A DNA stretch of 64,000 bases from Lycocorax pyrrhopterus obiensis (lineage: Eukaryota; Chordata; Aves; Passeriformes; Paradisaeidae), in contig JACSVZ010000012.1 in the NCBI GenBank assembly GCA_014706295.1, positions 12,394,227-12,458,226 of the forward strand, given 5' to 3'. Within the stretch, counting starts at the first letter, position 1. Each line of letters opens with the position of its first letter. Below the pieces are notes generated by a model that made no database searches, was not told where the DNA came from, and saw nothing but the letters and a program-made list of their open reading frames with translations. Shown piece by piece: positions 36,701 to 49,728 of the stretch. The position numbers and the translations under genes are program-made.

Positions 36701-39700
36701 ACAACTCGCTCTGGGCCAATCTACTTGACAGACAAAAATTGTTTCTGTGGTGTCGGTCCAAGAGTTTGTCAGGAACCATTTTAAATGTACAAATGGAAAC
36801 CTACAGCATGAAAATCTTGACATGTGACATGAATCTTCCGTGACTTCACCGAAGTTATACTGCTCTACATTTAATACAGGCCAGGACACAACCTAGCACA
36901 CACAAGTATAATTAATTTTAAGGCAAATTCTCCGGTTATTCAGTATTTAAAAGACACTAAAATTGAGGGGAAATAGATATGACAGAAAGATAACCAATAG
37001 ATTAAAAATTATCATAAAACTATGGGCATTTGGCATTTATGTAAGCCATAAAAACCAATTTAACATGTTTCTAAGAAAGCATCCTCTCTACCTATTCTTA
37101 AACCCTGCTCTATGAGGAGAATAGAGGAACCCTTCTTGTGTAGTTAAAAGGACAACAGTTACAAAATTACTGCAGGAAGGGACAAAAAAGAAGGAATCTA
37201 CTGTAATTTTTCCAGCCCCTAAATTGACACGGCAATGATAAGTTTTTCCTGCTGATTGAACAGGAACTTCATCAAAAAACCAAACCTAAGTTCACTTAGC
37301 GTTTGGAGAGCAAAATGATGCCTCAGGTTGCACCTCTAAATCAACCACAATGCCGTAACTAAGTGAAAGACTTTTTTTAATTGTTAAAATTAATTTAGGC
37401 CAATAATAAAATGATCAGAACTACATGTGAAGCACTAATTTTTGCTGCTGTCCTGATGACAACCACATCTCAGGACAGAACAGGAACAGGCAAAGAGTGG
37501 TCATTTCTCACAAGGCACAAACAGGAAAACAAAAAGCAAAAAACTCAAGCGACTGCAGGAAATAATCTTCATTTTGTAAACCTCTTTTGTGTCTTAGCTG
37601 GGAATGAGCAAATTCACATTCATTCACTCATTCTCAAAATAAAGGCCAAATTTAAAAACACAGCTTAGTTCCGAGCTTCTGTTGAGGCCTTGCAAAAGTA
37701 AACTTCTTTTTAAAAGCCAATCATCAGCTCTTCTGAGAATTTGGCTTTATAAAAACTGCTAAGTGAGACAAGAGGACTTGGTTTTGCTGCTGAAGATGAT
37801 CAGGTACACCCCAGCTCACCAGGGACAAAAGCTTCACAGACATTCTTCCCGATGAAACCCCAGATCCTGGAAGGGGAAACCAGCGCACATCTGCCCCAAA
37901 GTGATCCCCACACATCTCCCAGGGAATACACAAACCCTTAGGCAGCTCCTACCCCAGTGAGGGGATGTAAACTTGCCTGCCAAGCACTCAAAGGCACTGC
38001 TGAAGGCAGGGGGAACCTCTCACGGTCTGATTATGGATCCAAGAATGTGAAATTAAGCAGCAACGCAACTGAAAAGTGCAGACAATCAAAGCTGCTTCTC
38101 TTCTTTAATCAACCCCTCCAAACGTAGGTCTAATGGGAATGAAGGATTATTTTCCCTTGAAGTGTGGCTCCCTGTCCTTCAGAGCAGCTGACATTGTGCT
38201 CCCCCGAGAATGTGGGAATGCTTCCATGTGCTTGTGATCCTGCTCTTTGGGCTGGCTAAGAGCAGCACTTGAAATCACTGAGAAAAATCACATTAATCAA
38301 AATTAGCAACAGAGGCTTATTATTTTAGTCTTCTTCAGAAATGACCTGACCAGCAGAAAACCTAACTTCATGTTTTTCTTTTATCTAGAAGAATTTACTT
38401 GTGTCTTTGAAGAGTGTTAAATGCTCCTGTGATGACACCTGTCTCTCCCTGCTGTTTCGCTTTTGAGCCAGAGAAAATTTAAGAGAACTTTATTCCCATA
38501 AAGCTTTTCAAACATTGATTTGGAGACAGATCTGAAATTCTAAATTTTAAAATGAAGGGCAGACTTTCTCTTCAGTCAAAGTAGTTATATTATCCACCTG
38601 AATCAATAAAATAGCATTTTTCGCACATCTCCTAAAGTCTGTTCCTGTTTATAGAACCACATATCTGTGGCAAATTCAGCAGAAATTGCTTGGTTTAATT
38701 TCTAGCTGCAAGAAAAACAAATGCAGACACAGCAGGAGGCAAGGAGAGAAGAGCTGTGATAAAATAGGTTGAAGACTTGCAAAGTACTCAGGATATCTGA
38801 GGAGGAACGGTTAAGCAATATGATGTGACCTATTATAATAGTGGAAAAAATAGGTTTGGAAGTCTGTTATTTGACTTAGCTCTAAAATGCAATGGTGAGA
38901 GCAGAAGTTATACATCATTTACTAAAACCCTAGAGTGAAATATTGCGACTCTTCATACATAGTATATGAAACAACATTCACTAGAACCTTGCTATGAAAA
39001 ATTCTGGGTGGAGTGATCTGGTATTTGACAAAGAAAATACAATACATTGCTAAAACTGGAATGAAATCATTTGAAATTTTGATTCAGATTCTCATCATGT
39101 CATTTGATTCACAGACCTGTCATTTCCAGTTGATACCACTCCAGATGTCTCATAAGAAGGTCACTTTATCTACATCTACACAATATCTACGCAGAATCTA
39201 CATCTATTAAGGTTTGGTTTAGTTAAGAACAGCCTTTACAAGTATTTTGACTCTTTTTCTCTCCTGTAATACTACACACATTTGCGTTACCCAAGTTCTG
39301 AGATCCTCCCCACTACTTCTGACAAGCCACTTTAGCCACTCTCTGCAGTTTTTCTTGCATGAACATACTGTTTCCTCATTCTATTTACCTTATAAAGACC
39401 AAGTATTAGAAAAATAAATAAGTGAGAATTAGATTAGGAGAAAAAAAAAAACAAAAACAAGGTATGCATGGGAGAAATTAAAAGCAGCAGCAGGAAAAAA
39501 AGAAAGGATGAAATTAAAACCCAGGAGAAGAAAATGTTGTATTTTAAGGAACAGAAACATGACATATTAAGTCCTGGCCTCGTTTACCATGACTTTGCAT
39601 TTCAATTAAATACCACGGAGACATGAATAAACATTGAACAGGATAATCTTTGAATTACCTGATGAATGTGTTTCTGCTATTTACACTTATGAAAAAAAAT

Positions 39701-42700
39701 GAGAAAATTGTAATGCAATTGTTAATCAGTTGCTCAACTTTATGGAGTAACATAATTATAAAAGAATCACATCTTAGTTATTTAATTTTTACTCCCACAA
39801 GTACTTTTTAGTTTAACTCTGTATTTATCTCCCTTCCACCACATAACCTTAAAGAAAATTATACAAAAGACAAGAAGTCAAATAGCACTTATGAAACAAT
39901 GTAAGACATTAATTGATCTAAGAAACATTACTTTTCAAAGAAGTTATGTTTTTCCTACTCTTGCCAGATAACATTTATAGACTGGAAACAAAACTCTCGA
40001 GCAGTTAGCAAACTTTCCCACTGTCTGAAAGTCTTGAGCGTCAAAAGCTGATGTGAAATTCAAAAAAGGACGTTAAACCACATTTCTGTAACCACCTAAG
40101 CAGCTGGGAAAATCTTGTTGGATAAGTTAAACCTAAGAAATACTTTTTTGTATAGTTCTTAATAGTAATAACAGACATAACAGAAACATCAAAAAGGAAT
40201 CTCTCGTATTGAAGAGAATCTCAAAAAAAGTTCTATTCTACTTCCAGAGGCAAACAGCTGCTAAAAGAGATCCAACAACAATGAGAAATCCATGTTTAAA
40301 CTACCAATACAAGACTTAGAACCCAAAACCATCAAATGATGAATGATTTTTTTAGCCCATCTTTGTATTAGAACAAACATGGTCCATGTGGGCCTGACTT
40401 CCTGTGCCCAACACGGGATCTGCAAGTGACCACACCTGGTTACAGCCACCACCCTTCACCAATCAATAACATAAGGAGAGAGTAGCTTTGAGAAAGCATC
40501 ACCTACTGGTCATCAAGTCCCTGCTCCTGACAAACCAAATCTTCCCTTGCCATGCACACTTCCTCATTTATTCAAGTTTGTCAGTACAACCAGCGTGCGG
40601 CATGTCTTCTATTAGCAATCAAGTCTTACAATCCCTATTGACAAGACGGACAACAATCCACTCTCGTAAAAGATTCATGACACAACTTTGCACTGTCTAC
40701 TGCTTGCTTTCTCATAAAACCAGTGCAAATCCCATCAAAAATTTAGCAGAACCCCTGCCTCATCTGTTTAGGCCTGAAGCTAGTTGCAGGGACAACTCAT
40801 TAGGGACAAGCTCATTAAAACCAGCCCTGGAGCAAAAGCAGTTTGCAAGTCTCCTCATTTTTATTCACTTTCACCTAGCCATTGCAGCTCCTTGTGCTTC
40901 CCAGATACAGAGCTTCCAATGATTTGGTACAATAAGCAAGGCTGTTTCCAAACTCACGCTACACCCAGGGTTCCACAAATGCTCTTCCTTCTCTACTCCA
41001 AAGCGAAGAGAGTTCTGTTCATTTGTAGGGCTTAGATGGCTTTGTATGGAAAGGCAGCATCAGGAAACCCAGAGGATTCTCTTCTGAGTACATTAGCAAA
41101 AGGTGCCTGTGAGTAACTATCAAACACACACTAAAATCCAAAGAGAAATCAAGATGTTCAGAACTAACAATAACAGCTACACACGCTCAAGGATTCAGTG
41201 CATTTGGTACTTCATGTGGTGTTTTTAGAACCTTTTAGTAGCTAAAATAGGCAAGAATAAAAAAGTATAATTTTTTTTTTAAATGGGAAAAGGGGAGGGA
41301 GGAAAAAACAGGAAATATTTCCTTTCTCCTTAATAATAAATATTGTTTAGATAAAATCAGGGATTGCACGTTGTTTACCTTTTCTGTCATTTGCAAAAGT
41401 TACTTTTGCCATGAGCACCAGCTGGGAAACCTCGCTAATATCTTCTGAATTAGATGCCTGCATTTAGGGATGGTAATAAGTAGCCCAGTTTCAAATACAA
41501 CAGAATTTGAAAATCATGGTTGTCCACAGTTCCGAAGATTGGTGATGCTGGGGTGATTGCAAAGCTTCCTTACTTCTGTCACATACAAAGAGAACTGCAA
41601 AGGTCTGCAAAGAGTGGATTTCCACCCCTCTAGACCTGTGATGACAAAAGCTGGTGAGTCTTGCACAGGTATCTGGTGGCCAATTTGTGCACCAGGAGAA
41701 AGGAAAACCCATGGAGATAGAGCCTCGAATGACACTTGCTAAAAATGGTCTTAGAAGAGCTTAATTCTAGCAAAAGTTGCTGCCATGTGCATGGTACCAC
41801 TGTTCAGACATAGATACATGCCCAGATAATGCATTAGGCTTCTGGGGAGTATCTGACTCCATTTGGGGGAGCAAAGAACTGTCTGCACAACAAGTGTGTT
41901 CCAACAATTCTACAGATCAGCTCTGAAAACCAACCAGATTCTACTTGCCCAGCTAAGCAGAAAAGCCAAGAAAGTAACCAACAGTGAGAGTGAAGAAGCC
42001 CTCATTCCACTGCACTCCCAGATGAGTGGCTTTAATTTATATTTTTGCAAGCATGCTAATATTCAATCATGTATTTTCACCTTGCCTGCACTTTACACAC
42101 AGCACTACATACAGGATACTTTCTTACTCTTGTCAAGTTCATTCTCTACTCAGCTTATGATGGTGTGTAACAATCTCATTGACAGCCTTCAGCCCATCAC
42201 CCAAGGCCTACAGCATTCTTCAAAGTCAAAATCAAAAAAACAAAAGGATTATTTTGCTTTCCTTACTTCTGTACAACTGTGCAGCCAGAGTCAAAAGTGT
42301 TTACTTAATCTTGAAGAATAATTACTTGGAAGATCACAGGCCTAAACTGTCAAAGACTATAAAGTCCGACATGCACAATTTTTCCTAACAAAAAGATTAT
42401 TGCCATGAGAACTGTTGCACTGATATAATTACTCTGCACATTGTCAAGTGCAATGAGCATGCAGCACCTCTAGCAACACAGGTAAACTGATGGGCTGTGA
42501 AGTTTGTTTCATGCAAAGGCCATTGCCCAGCTGCTCAATATACAGCATCACTTATCCAGCATCAACACAATCCCTGGCACAGACCAACAGCCCTGTACAC
42601 AATTCTCAGCTCTAAGTTAAGCAAATCAGCTTCACTTTGCACCAAAATGGAGTAGGACCATTTAATGGGTAGTTTAAGGAGCAGCTTAGAAAACAGGAAA

Positions 42701-43974
42701 GCACAATTCCCGTTTTTGATTGCTTTTTTAGAGAAAAAGTGGCTTCTCTCCATTCAACAGTCTGCAGTGGGGGCTGCAATTCGTTTACATGCTTGAGTAA
42801 GAGGCACCCACACGCTAAAATAAAGTCTTAGTTAGAAACATTATTAACCATACTTTGCACTGTTTCCTCTGCTTCACTGTGCAAAGGATGAAAGCTGCAA
42901 CACCATTAATGCAAACCAAGTAATGAACTTGGGGAGTAAGATATTTAAAATTAAAACATATAACAAGCTTTACAAAAAAAAGAACTAAAAAAACCTTTAT
43001 CTAATCCATAGCACAAGTTTTCAGCATTTTGAAAACATTAAAAGGGCCATGCTTATTTTTCTATTATTCTCTTGTGTCTCCATTAAAAAAGTACCTGAAG
43101 GCTGAGAACCTACATGCCTCTTAAAACCTACAGCAGATACGGAAACTTCATAAGACATAAATTTCTAAAGAAGACAAAGGCAATACAAATGCATTTTGAG
43201 TGAGAATAACAATGTTACTTTTCTCCTTTAAAAACCAATAAAAATTATCAAAAAAGCAGCTTAGCAACACAACGACTGAAATTCAAATGCTCTGAAATAA
43301 AAATAAATATGCATTTAATAACACCAGCTTTTTGATTCTTAGTCAACTATTGTAAAACTTTATTTAATCTTTCTTACAGCTTTTCAAAGGCACCTTAGAT
43401 ATAACTCCGCTTTTAAATTTAACTATAAAGTGTGAGGGGAGTGGAATACAACTCATTACCACATTAGCTCTACTTCTTTTCTAAACTATTTTCTTAGAAA
43501 AACAAGTGATTTCTCGGCTTCCAAGTAAAACATAAAATATAAGCAAATTCAATGTAGAGCACTTGGAAAGGATGCGAAAGCATCATATACGTCACTTACT
43601 GCGTGGGGGAAAACCCGAAAACAAATAGCTCTGAAAAGATTTCTTCACTGCAACACTGAGTGTTAATAGCATAATATCAATAAAACTGAAAGATGCAAAT
43701 AGGTAATTTGGATTAAGCATTTGGATTACTTGTCATTAGTTATTAAGTCTTGCTCCAAATGAACTTGCTGTAAGGCACTAACATATTTACAAACACCGTG
43801 ACTTCTTTTCCTGACAGAAGTGAAAACACACCAATGCCATTAGAGACAAATTTAGCCTGGGTCCTCTAAGCAAAAATGCAATGACTTCATTGAGCTTCAT
43901 TACTAACACAACTTTCCCTTATTAAAAATTCCAAACAAACAGGTGTTTCACACTAGGTCTACTTCTGAAATTGC
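30723..43974. other. 13-kb gene-poor AT-rich stretch
   Basis: No convincing exon, repeat family or CpG island. An ORF of 128 codons at 32686-33072 and one of 144 codons at 40488-40922 look like chance: they have no splice pairs and mixed composition. A small GC-rich spot with CpGs lies at 36620-36650. Poly-A sits at 35173-35189 and 39440-39452. A tacgtca CRE-like core is near 43590. It is probably intronic or intergenic. Confidence 0.4.
33836..33853. repeat. (AAC)n microsatellite
   Basis: Six units of aac, bracketed by non-repetitive AT-rich sequence. Confidence 0.85.
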
Positions 43975-44265
43975 TTTCTTTTTATTCCCAGGGATACATC
44001 AAGAGCTGAGGGAGAATTCATGCAGTATAGATCAGTCAGGCATTGACAGCACATCACACTTTGACAAGCTGCTTGGCTCTGTTTAAAGTCTAAGTTAGGC
44101 CTTGGCCCATCAAGGCCATGGCTATTGAATTATTGACAGCCTCTCACTGTGGCGCAAAGGGAAAGAGTGCTACAGCCTCAGCTCAGTAAAGATGAAATGG
44201 AAACCCTCTCTGAAGCTTACTTTAGCACGTTAAAGGAGTTTTAATGGTCTTGTTTAAAATTCAGC
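43975..44265. promoter_or_regulatory. candidate enhancer with three TGACA motifs
   Basis: A non-repetitive block has TGACAG at 44044-44049 and 44134-44139 and TGACA at 44062-44066, all compatible with MEIS/TGIF-type TALE sites. Between them is a perfect inverted repeat GGCCTTG/CAAGGCC at 44098-44104 and 44111-44117. It ends about 30 bp before the candidate exon at 44298. Conservation has not been tested. Confidence 0.33.
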
Positions 44266-44297
44266 AAGAGAATACATTACACTGATTATATTTTCAG

Positions 44298-44357
44298 CAG
44301 CTAAACAAAAAGTTCGGGATGCTGTGGAGATTATAAATGAAAGGAAAACTACACAAA
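44298..44357 (+). CDS. candidate 60-bp exon
   Basis: The acceptor is actgattatattttcag and the donor is ACAAA/gtaagg. Only one of the three frames is a smooth protein-like string: two bases, 19 codons and one base, phase 1 at both ends. The peptide is AKQKVRDAVEIINERKTTQ, a typical charged amphipathic helix. It could follow either the 14079-14187 exon or the 30617-30722 exon, both ending in phase 1. Being short and symmetrical it could be skipped without loss of frame. I do not recognise the family. Confidence 0.38.
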
Positions 44358-47300
44358 GTAAGGACTTGATCTATACCAAACATTCCCAACTCTCACCAAA
44401 TCATTCAGCTTTACATGCTTGACAATTTTCACCATTCTATGCTGTTGTACCTGGTGCGATCAAGCGTTAACAATAATGTGGAGGTTCATCATCATCCCAA
44501 AATACAGGCTGGCTTTTGTAATAGTTCCTTTCAGCTGATGTCATTAAGTCTACAAGCCAATGCGACAGCCAATCCACGTTTACAGTTTGCCAACCCCAAT
44601 AGTTCTCTCTCTTTTACTTTCTGGTTATCAGAAGTGCTCCAAGGGGTGTCAGTAAGGAACTGGCCACCCAAAGTGTGTTCTGCTTGTTTGCTTGTCCAGC
44701 AGAACTCGTCTACAGAGTAAACCACCATTCCTCCTCAACTAGCTGATTAATATTAACAATCCTCATATTCTTACATAATTTCTTTTCTTCTTCAAATTTA
44801 TACCTGCCAAGCTTTACTTGCATTTTAATAGCTGATGTCAGACAAGCAACAAGCAGAAAGTTCCATCTCAGGACTATAATTTTAAATACAATGAGACTCA
44901 CATCAACTGTCGCATAGACATGCGGAAAATTATTCCACATGGACTTCTAAAGTGCATCCTAAAAGCTTCAAAGAATGAGGACGGTTTTTAAAGAATTTAA
45001 AATTATGATCAGGGTGTGTGAGGGGGTGTTAAGCAATTTGTCTAATGTGACCCTATATTCATTTCTCCAACATCACTTCCAATGTGCTGCCTCCTGTCAA
45101 ATCAACAAAGAGAGCCAAACAGCACATCTAAATTTGTGTTCATTTGCCTTCTGCGGGATTATCTTTGCCACGTCAAGCATTATAAGTAAATCAAAGATGC
45201 TTCTCAGGGGCTGTAAGAGTGGGGCTAATCTCCAGACAAATATTTAGAAGGCAGCTTAGCCTGTTCTGGCTTTAATCGTTTCCAACTGATTTGACTTATT
45301 CTAATTACAGCCTTTATGTTATAAAAGCCATTTTTATGTTGCTGAAGAGCAGTTTCACTGCAAATACATGAAATTTTGCTGAGTTTCTGTTCCCATGTTG
45401 ATTATGGAAATGGTACTCTACAGCCTTCCTCTAATTAGAAAAAACACACTTCACACAGCATCAACAATTTTGAACATTAATAACAGAGTGACAGTGTCCT
45501 TTTGTGTGTGTTTAAATAACTTCTCAAAATATGACACCACAAAGCCACCGTATCCCACTTGGGTATCACACTAGGAGCAATTTTCACATTTTTGCATATT
45601 ATGTTTATTCAAACACAGAACAGCATCTTTGAAGAAGCTGTTTAGTAATTTAACCTAACAGAATAAGATAATTAAACTTCTGGGTAGTCTGTGTTGAGGT
45701 GCTTTCCAAACCCACGAACTTGAAAAATTCGAACACTCATACACAAAGCAAATTATACATCTCCTTTGACACATCAGACACCATGGCCACCTATCACTTT
45801 TAGTGTTTCCTTACCTTCCTATCATTTCCCATAATGAACAGACAGCTGAGATAATGCAGTTTTGCTTTGACTCAACTCACAGACATTTCTGGCTGTTTAA
45901 TGGAAATTAACTGCAACCCAAATGCTGGGAACAAGAGAAATCAAGGCATAGGAGTCACAGCACACGCACCATAAGTCCATTCCAAATTCTATACATTATT
46001 AAGTAATGCTTCCCTAGAACAGGAAAGACCTTTTCATTTACGGTCACAGCTGAGCCCAGAAAAAGCAGTTATGATGAAATATAAATAAGGCATGCGATAA
46101 TACAGATTATTTCTGCTATGACTTTATGCAACAGACAACACTGCAAACTTCCTATCTCCCTGCAGAAAGAATCAACAACAATATTGTGATACGATGAGAA
46201 AAACAAAAAGAGGATTAAAGGACTAAAATCTGGTATGATTTTATTAGGTCTAGAAAAGATGCTTTAGGAGCCAAAACTGAAGGAAAAGGCAACTCTGAGG
46301 TTTCCACATTGGAGATATATATGCTCAAAAATATCCACACATCACATTCAATACTGAGAGTGGTCAAATTAAACTGCTGTAGGATAAAACAGAACACCAG
46401 GCAGAACTGAGTTCCAGAAGGCATTTACAGCATGACCTCTCTATGAAATAACAGGTAGCACCATCACACAGTTCTGAACAGTGCTGTGACAACAATGTCT
46501 CCAAGTTCCTTCCATTTCTCTGAAAAATCCAGACTTGCTGACACAATCCTGCGAGGTGTCAACAAGAGGCATTTATATGTCCCCATTTGCTAGAATGGAG
46601 GGCATCAATTACTCAGGCATCAATTCTGCCTGCTTTATTATTCTGGAGACTTGTTCCATAATAGCTTGTTATCCTTTTTGTAAAAATTAAAACTGTGCTA
46701 TTAATAACTCTTTGACAAGACTTCAGATCTCAATTACATTAATAATAAATTCTTGGCTTCATGTGTGAGTTCCTCATCTTTTTCATCCATAACTAGATTT
46801 TGTAAAATTGGCGAAGAAAGTGGAAAGAAAGCAAAACTATATGGTGTTCCTCAAAAAGAACTTTCTAGCCTCCTACTCTGCTCAGCTTGCAGATGTCCCG
46901 AGATGAACAAGTATTCTGTACATTCAGTAACCCCTCTTGGTTTTATCTGAAGTTTTGGAACGTTGAAGAACCGGATGAAAAGCACACAATGAAGCAGCCG
47001 GGAGCAGAGGGCTCCGTTATTGTGTCTCTGAGGTGGATCCTGGGTTTATATGATTTAGAACCAGCAGACACAGTGGTGGTACCAGCCCAGGAATGGAATG
47101 AGCTATTTCTGTTCCACATACACTCACTCCTGAGCCACACAACCTCCTGTGGGTGTTTCCCCACAGCCACCTGAGAGTCTCTCTTTTCCAGACTGAGTGT
47201 CAGCCAGGTATCAGGAACAGTGGGGATGGCAGACAGCCAAGAGTCTCTTCCTAACACACTGCACAGATCCAATAAAAGGGTTTGATTTTTTTTTTCTGAA

Positions 47301-49222
47301 CTGCACATCCTCACTTCATTGCCCATTTTAAGTCTTATACAACATATTACATTGTTAATCCTGTAGGTCTAGGGTGGAAACACCGAGGAACAGAAAATTA
47401 TAAACATGACTACTCCTTTACTTGGAATAACATCCATTGGGCACGTGTTACACCAGTTCTGCAAAAAATGTTCTGGGTCTGTTTGCAAACCAAATTTATT
47501 TTGGTTTAGAGCAGCACATTTCTCAGGGGGCTGACTATTCAAGACACTTCTATCAAACCCACCACAGAAGCAAAAACTCTATCAGTCTTACAGTTGTCCA
47601 AATTACACCCCCAAAGTCCTGCCATCTTTAGTTAACCTTCCAAGGATGAGGCAGAAGAATCTTTGCTTGTAGCTTTCACACTCGAAACTCTAAAAGTTAT
47701 CACAACCTAAATAATGACCGGAAAAGATCCTCAGGAAAGGACCAAAACTGTTGCAAGTGGGAGCAAACCAAAAATGCTTACTTTTCACTGTTCTACAGAA
47801 AGAAGCATCTATAATATTAGAATCAGTGACACCAGGTCACTTTTCCAAGGTATTAAAGACAAGACAGTAAGCATTTCAGAGGTGATTATCTTCCACTTGG
47901 ATATCCCAGTACAATCTGGTGTCTTCTTTTGTGAGGAAATAGACTCACTGCTGTGAGGAAATTGAGGTCTTGGTGCGTCTGGGAACAGAATTATTAGCAT
48001 AGCCACGCTGACTGTACAAACTTTTCAGGTTTTTAAATCAGTTCTTCATAAGGTAATCCCTCCTTAATAATACAGTGTGTTTGGGACTTTTTATTTTAGT
48101 AAATATTTGTTTTCCTTCTCTCTGTAAAACACTAAAGAGCCAACACGTCACATGTCTGCCTGTCAGGGAAAAGGTAAAACTGGATTGCCAGACAGGACAG
48201 GTTTGTTATTAGTGAACCCTGGGTCTTACATATATGGAAAAAGTCATTAAAGCACTCAGGTGCTTTTAAAGAAATAACTTTGAAAGGAGCAGAAGGGCTG
48301 AAGTTGATAAACAGTTACACATTTTAAAAGAAAAAAACCTTCCAGATATAGCACAGATATTCCATCTTATAGTTAACTTCAGCATCTCTCTGCAGAGGAT
48401 TAAGACAATATCCTTGCAAAAGGCACATTATCTTTCATCTACTTATTAAATGGCCTTTGCTCCTGAGGAAGAAGCTTTGACCAAAGGACAAAATAAATGC
48501 TCTAAAATATTGGCAATGGAGTTTCAAGAATTTTACATCAAAGAACTATTTCCCACCAAAAAAAACCCCATAAATTCTAAGTAGTTTTTAAACTAAAGCA
48601 TGAAATTCAAATAAGAAAAATACCCTTGACACTCTACAAAAGTTTTTCATGAACCTGAATAATGTTTTGGAGTAAATCGGTCATCAGAGTAACTTCTGCC
48701 TTAGACTGTCAATACTGCTTGCTTATATAGGATTTTGTTTGATTTTTATATATACCAGTTTTTGTAAGCTAACCACAGATACTTTCAGGAACAAAAAGAA
48801 GGAATTAATAATGTACCAAATTCTGCATCCCAACCTGCTTAAATGAAAAAAAAAAAAAAGGAAAAAAAAGGTAAGCTTTAATGTTATTGAGGAAAAAGAA
48901 AACACAACAAAGAAACAAATTCACACATTTAAAAAAGAAAGCTAAAATTCATTCTTCTATAAACAATCCTTATGCTAACAGCTGGACAAGAAATCTTCAA
49001 GGTTGAGACTCCATTTCCATAGCATCAGCCACTGTCCAAACACATCATATTTGCTGTTTAATTAAGGAAGAACTTACAATGTCCTATACAGGACATGCAA
49101 AGTTCCAAGTGCAGTTCTGAGCTGTCCTGATTTGAATACAAATAAACGAGCACAGGACATATTTTTAAATATTCTGTATGGTTGCAGGAAACATAAAAAC
49201 ATTCCTGAATCTACCCAGTCAC
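44358..49222. other. non-coding with weak exon-like segments
   Basis: An acceptor-like site ending at 46795 (catccataactag) opens two frames, both protein-like, without a clear donor. Another acceptor near 45310 (cttattctaattacag) is followed by short open frames. Neither is called. The rest is AT-rich. Confidence 0.38.
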
Positions 49223-49260
49223 TTTTTTTTTTATTTTTTTTTTCCTTCTTTCCTTTCTCT
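49223..49260. repeat. T-rich pyrimidine tract
   Basis: T-runs then tttccttctttcctttctct. It could act as a distant polypyrimidine stretch for splicing, but no AG follows in position. Confidence 0.6.
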
Positions 49261-49289
49261 AATATTGCCATGACTCAATGATGAGCTTG

Positions 49290-49563
49290 CAGGAGCGGCT
49301 GTTTCCAAAAGTGGTGCCAAGTCCTGCAGCTGCTCCTGGCCCCCACTGGCCTCTGCAGGGGTACCCCCCAAAATCTGTGGAGGAACAGGGGTGAACAAGA
49401 CCGGGGATTGGACTTTGGCTAAATTAACCCAGAGCAAATTGGTCAGCTGTACCCATATGAGTTTCCTGATCTGGTTCAGTGAGCAGCTGCACAAACACTC
49501 TCCCAGGTACAAGCAAGGGCAGGACCTCCCTATTCCTTGCAGTGTTAATCTTATTTCCCCCAG
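49290..49563. other. GC-richer unidentified block
   Basis: Sequence is GC-richer than its surroundings and keeps a 121-codon minus-strand frame open. It could be a decayed retroelement or ordinary DNA. No diagnostic motif was found. It ends at the acceptor of the next candidate exon. Confidence 0.3.
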
Positions 49564-49728
49564 GACCTGGGTGAGGATGGAGCCACGTTTTTCCACTCTC
49601 TAGCAGAAGCAGCCAAGAGAGTAATGGGAGATACAAAAGAAGATGATTCTATCAGCCTTTTACTGATCGTCCTCTGGAGAGTGCAGACAGCAAAAATGCT
49701 AGAAATGCATTGGGTTTGTAATTTTTAA
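49564..49728 (+). CDS. candidate terminal exon
   Basis: A strong acceptor (gttaatcttatttcccccag) is followed by 54 open codons and TAA at 49726-49728. The peptide includes DLGEDGATFFHSLAEAAKRV, MGDTKEDDSISLLLIVLWRV and QTAKMLEMH, an acidic-then-hydrophobic pattern that looks like genuine coding sequence. It begins in phase 0, so the exon at 44298-44357 (ending phase 1) cannot join directly. An unseen exon, or a different gene, would have to supply the link. The two other frames carry early stops. No consensus poly(A) signal follows closely. The family is not recognised. Confidence 0.3.
   Translation, partial: DLGEDGATFFHSLAEAAKRVMGDTKEDDSISLLLIVLWRVQTAKMLEMHWVCNF

Noticed and set aside
40488..40922. 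144-codon plus-strand ORF
   Set aside because: Composition follows base bias, no splice sites or promoter, no domain.
41863..42321. 152-codon plus-strand ORF
   Set aside because: Same reasons. Overlaps another frame and lacks any motif.
46796..46950. Acceptor-like catccataactag followed by two protein-like open frames
   Set aside because: No credible donor, and the two frames compete, so neither can be supported.
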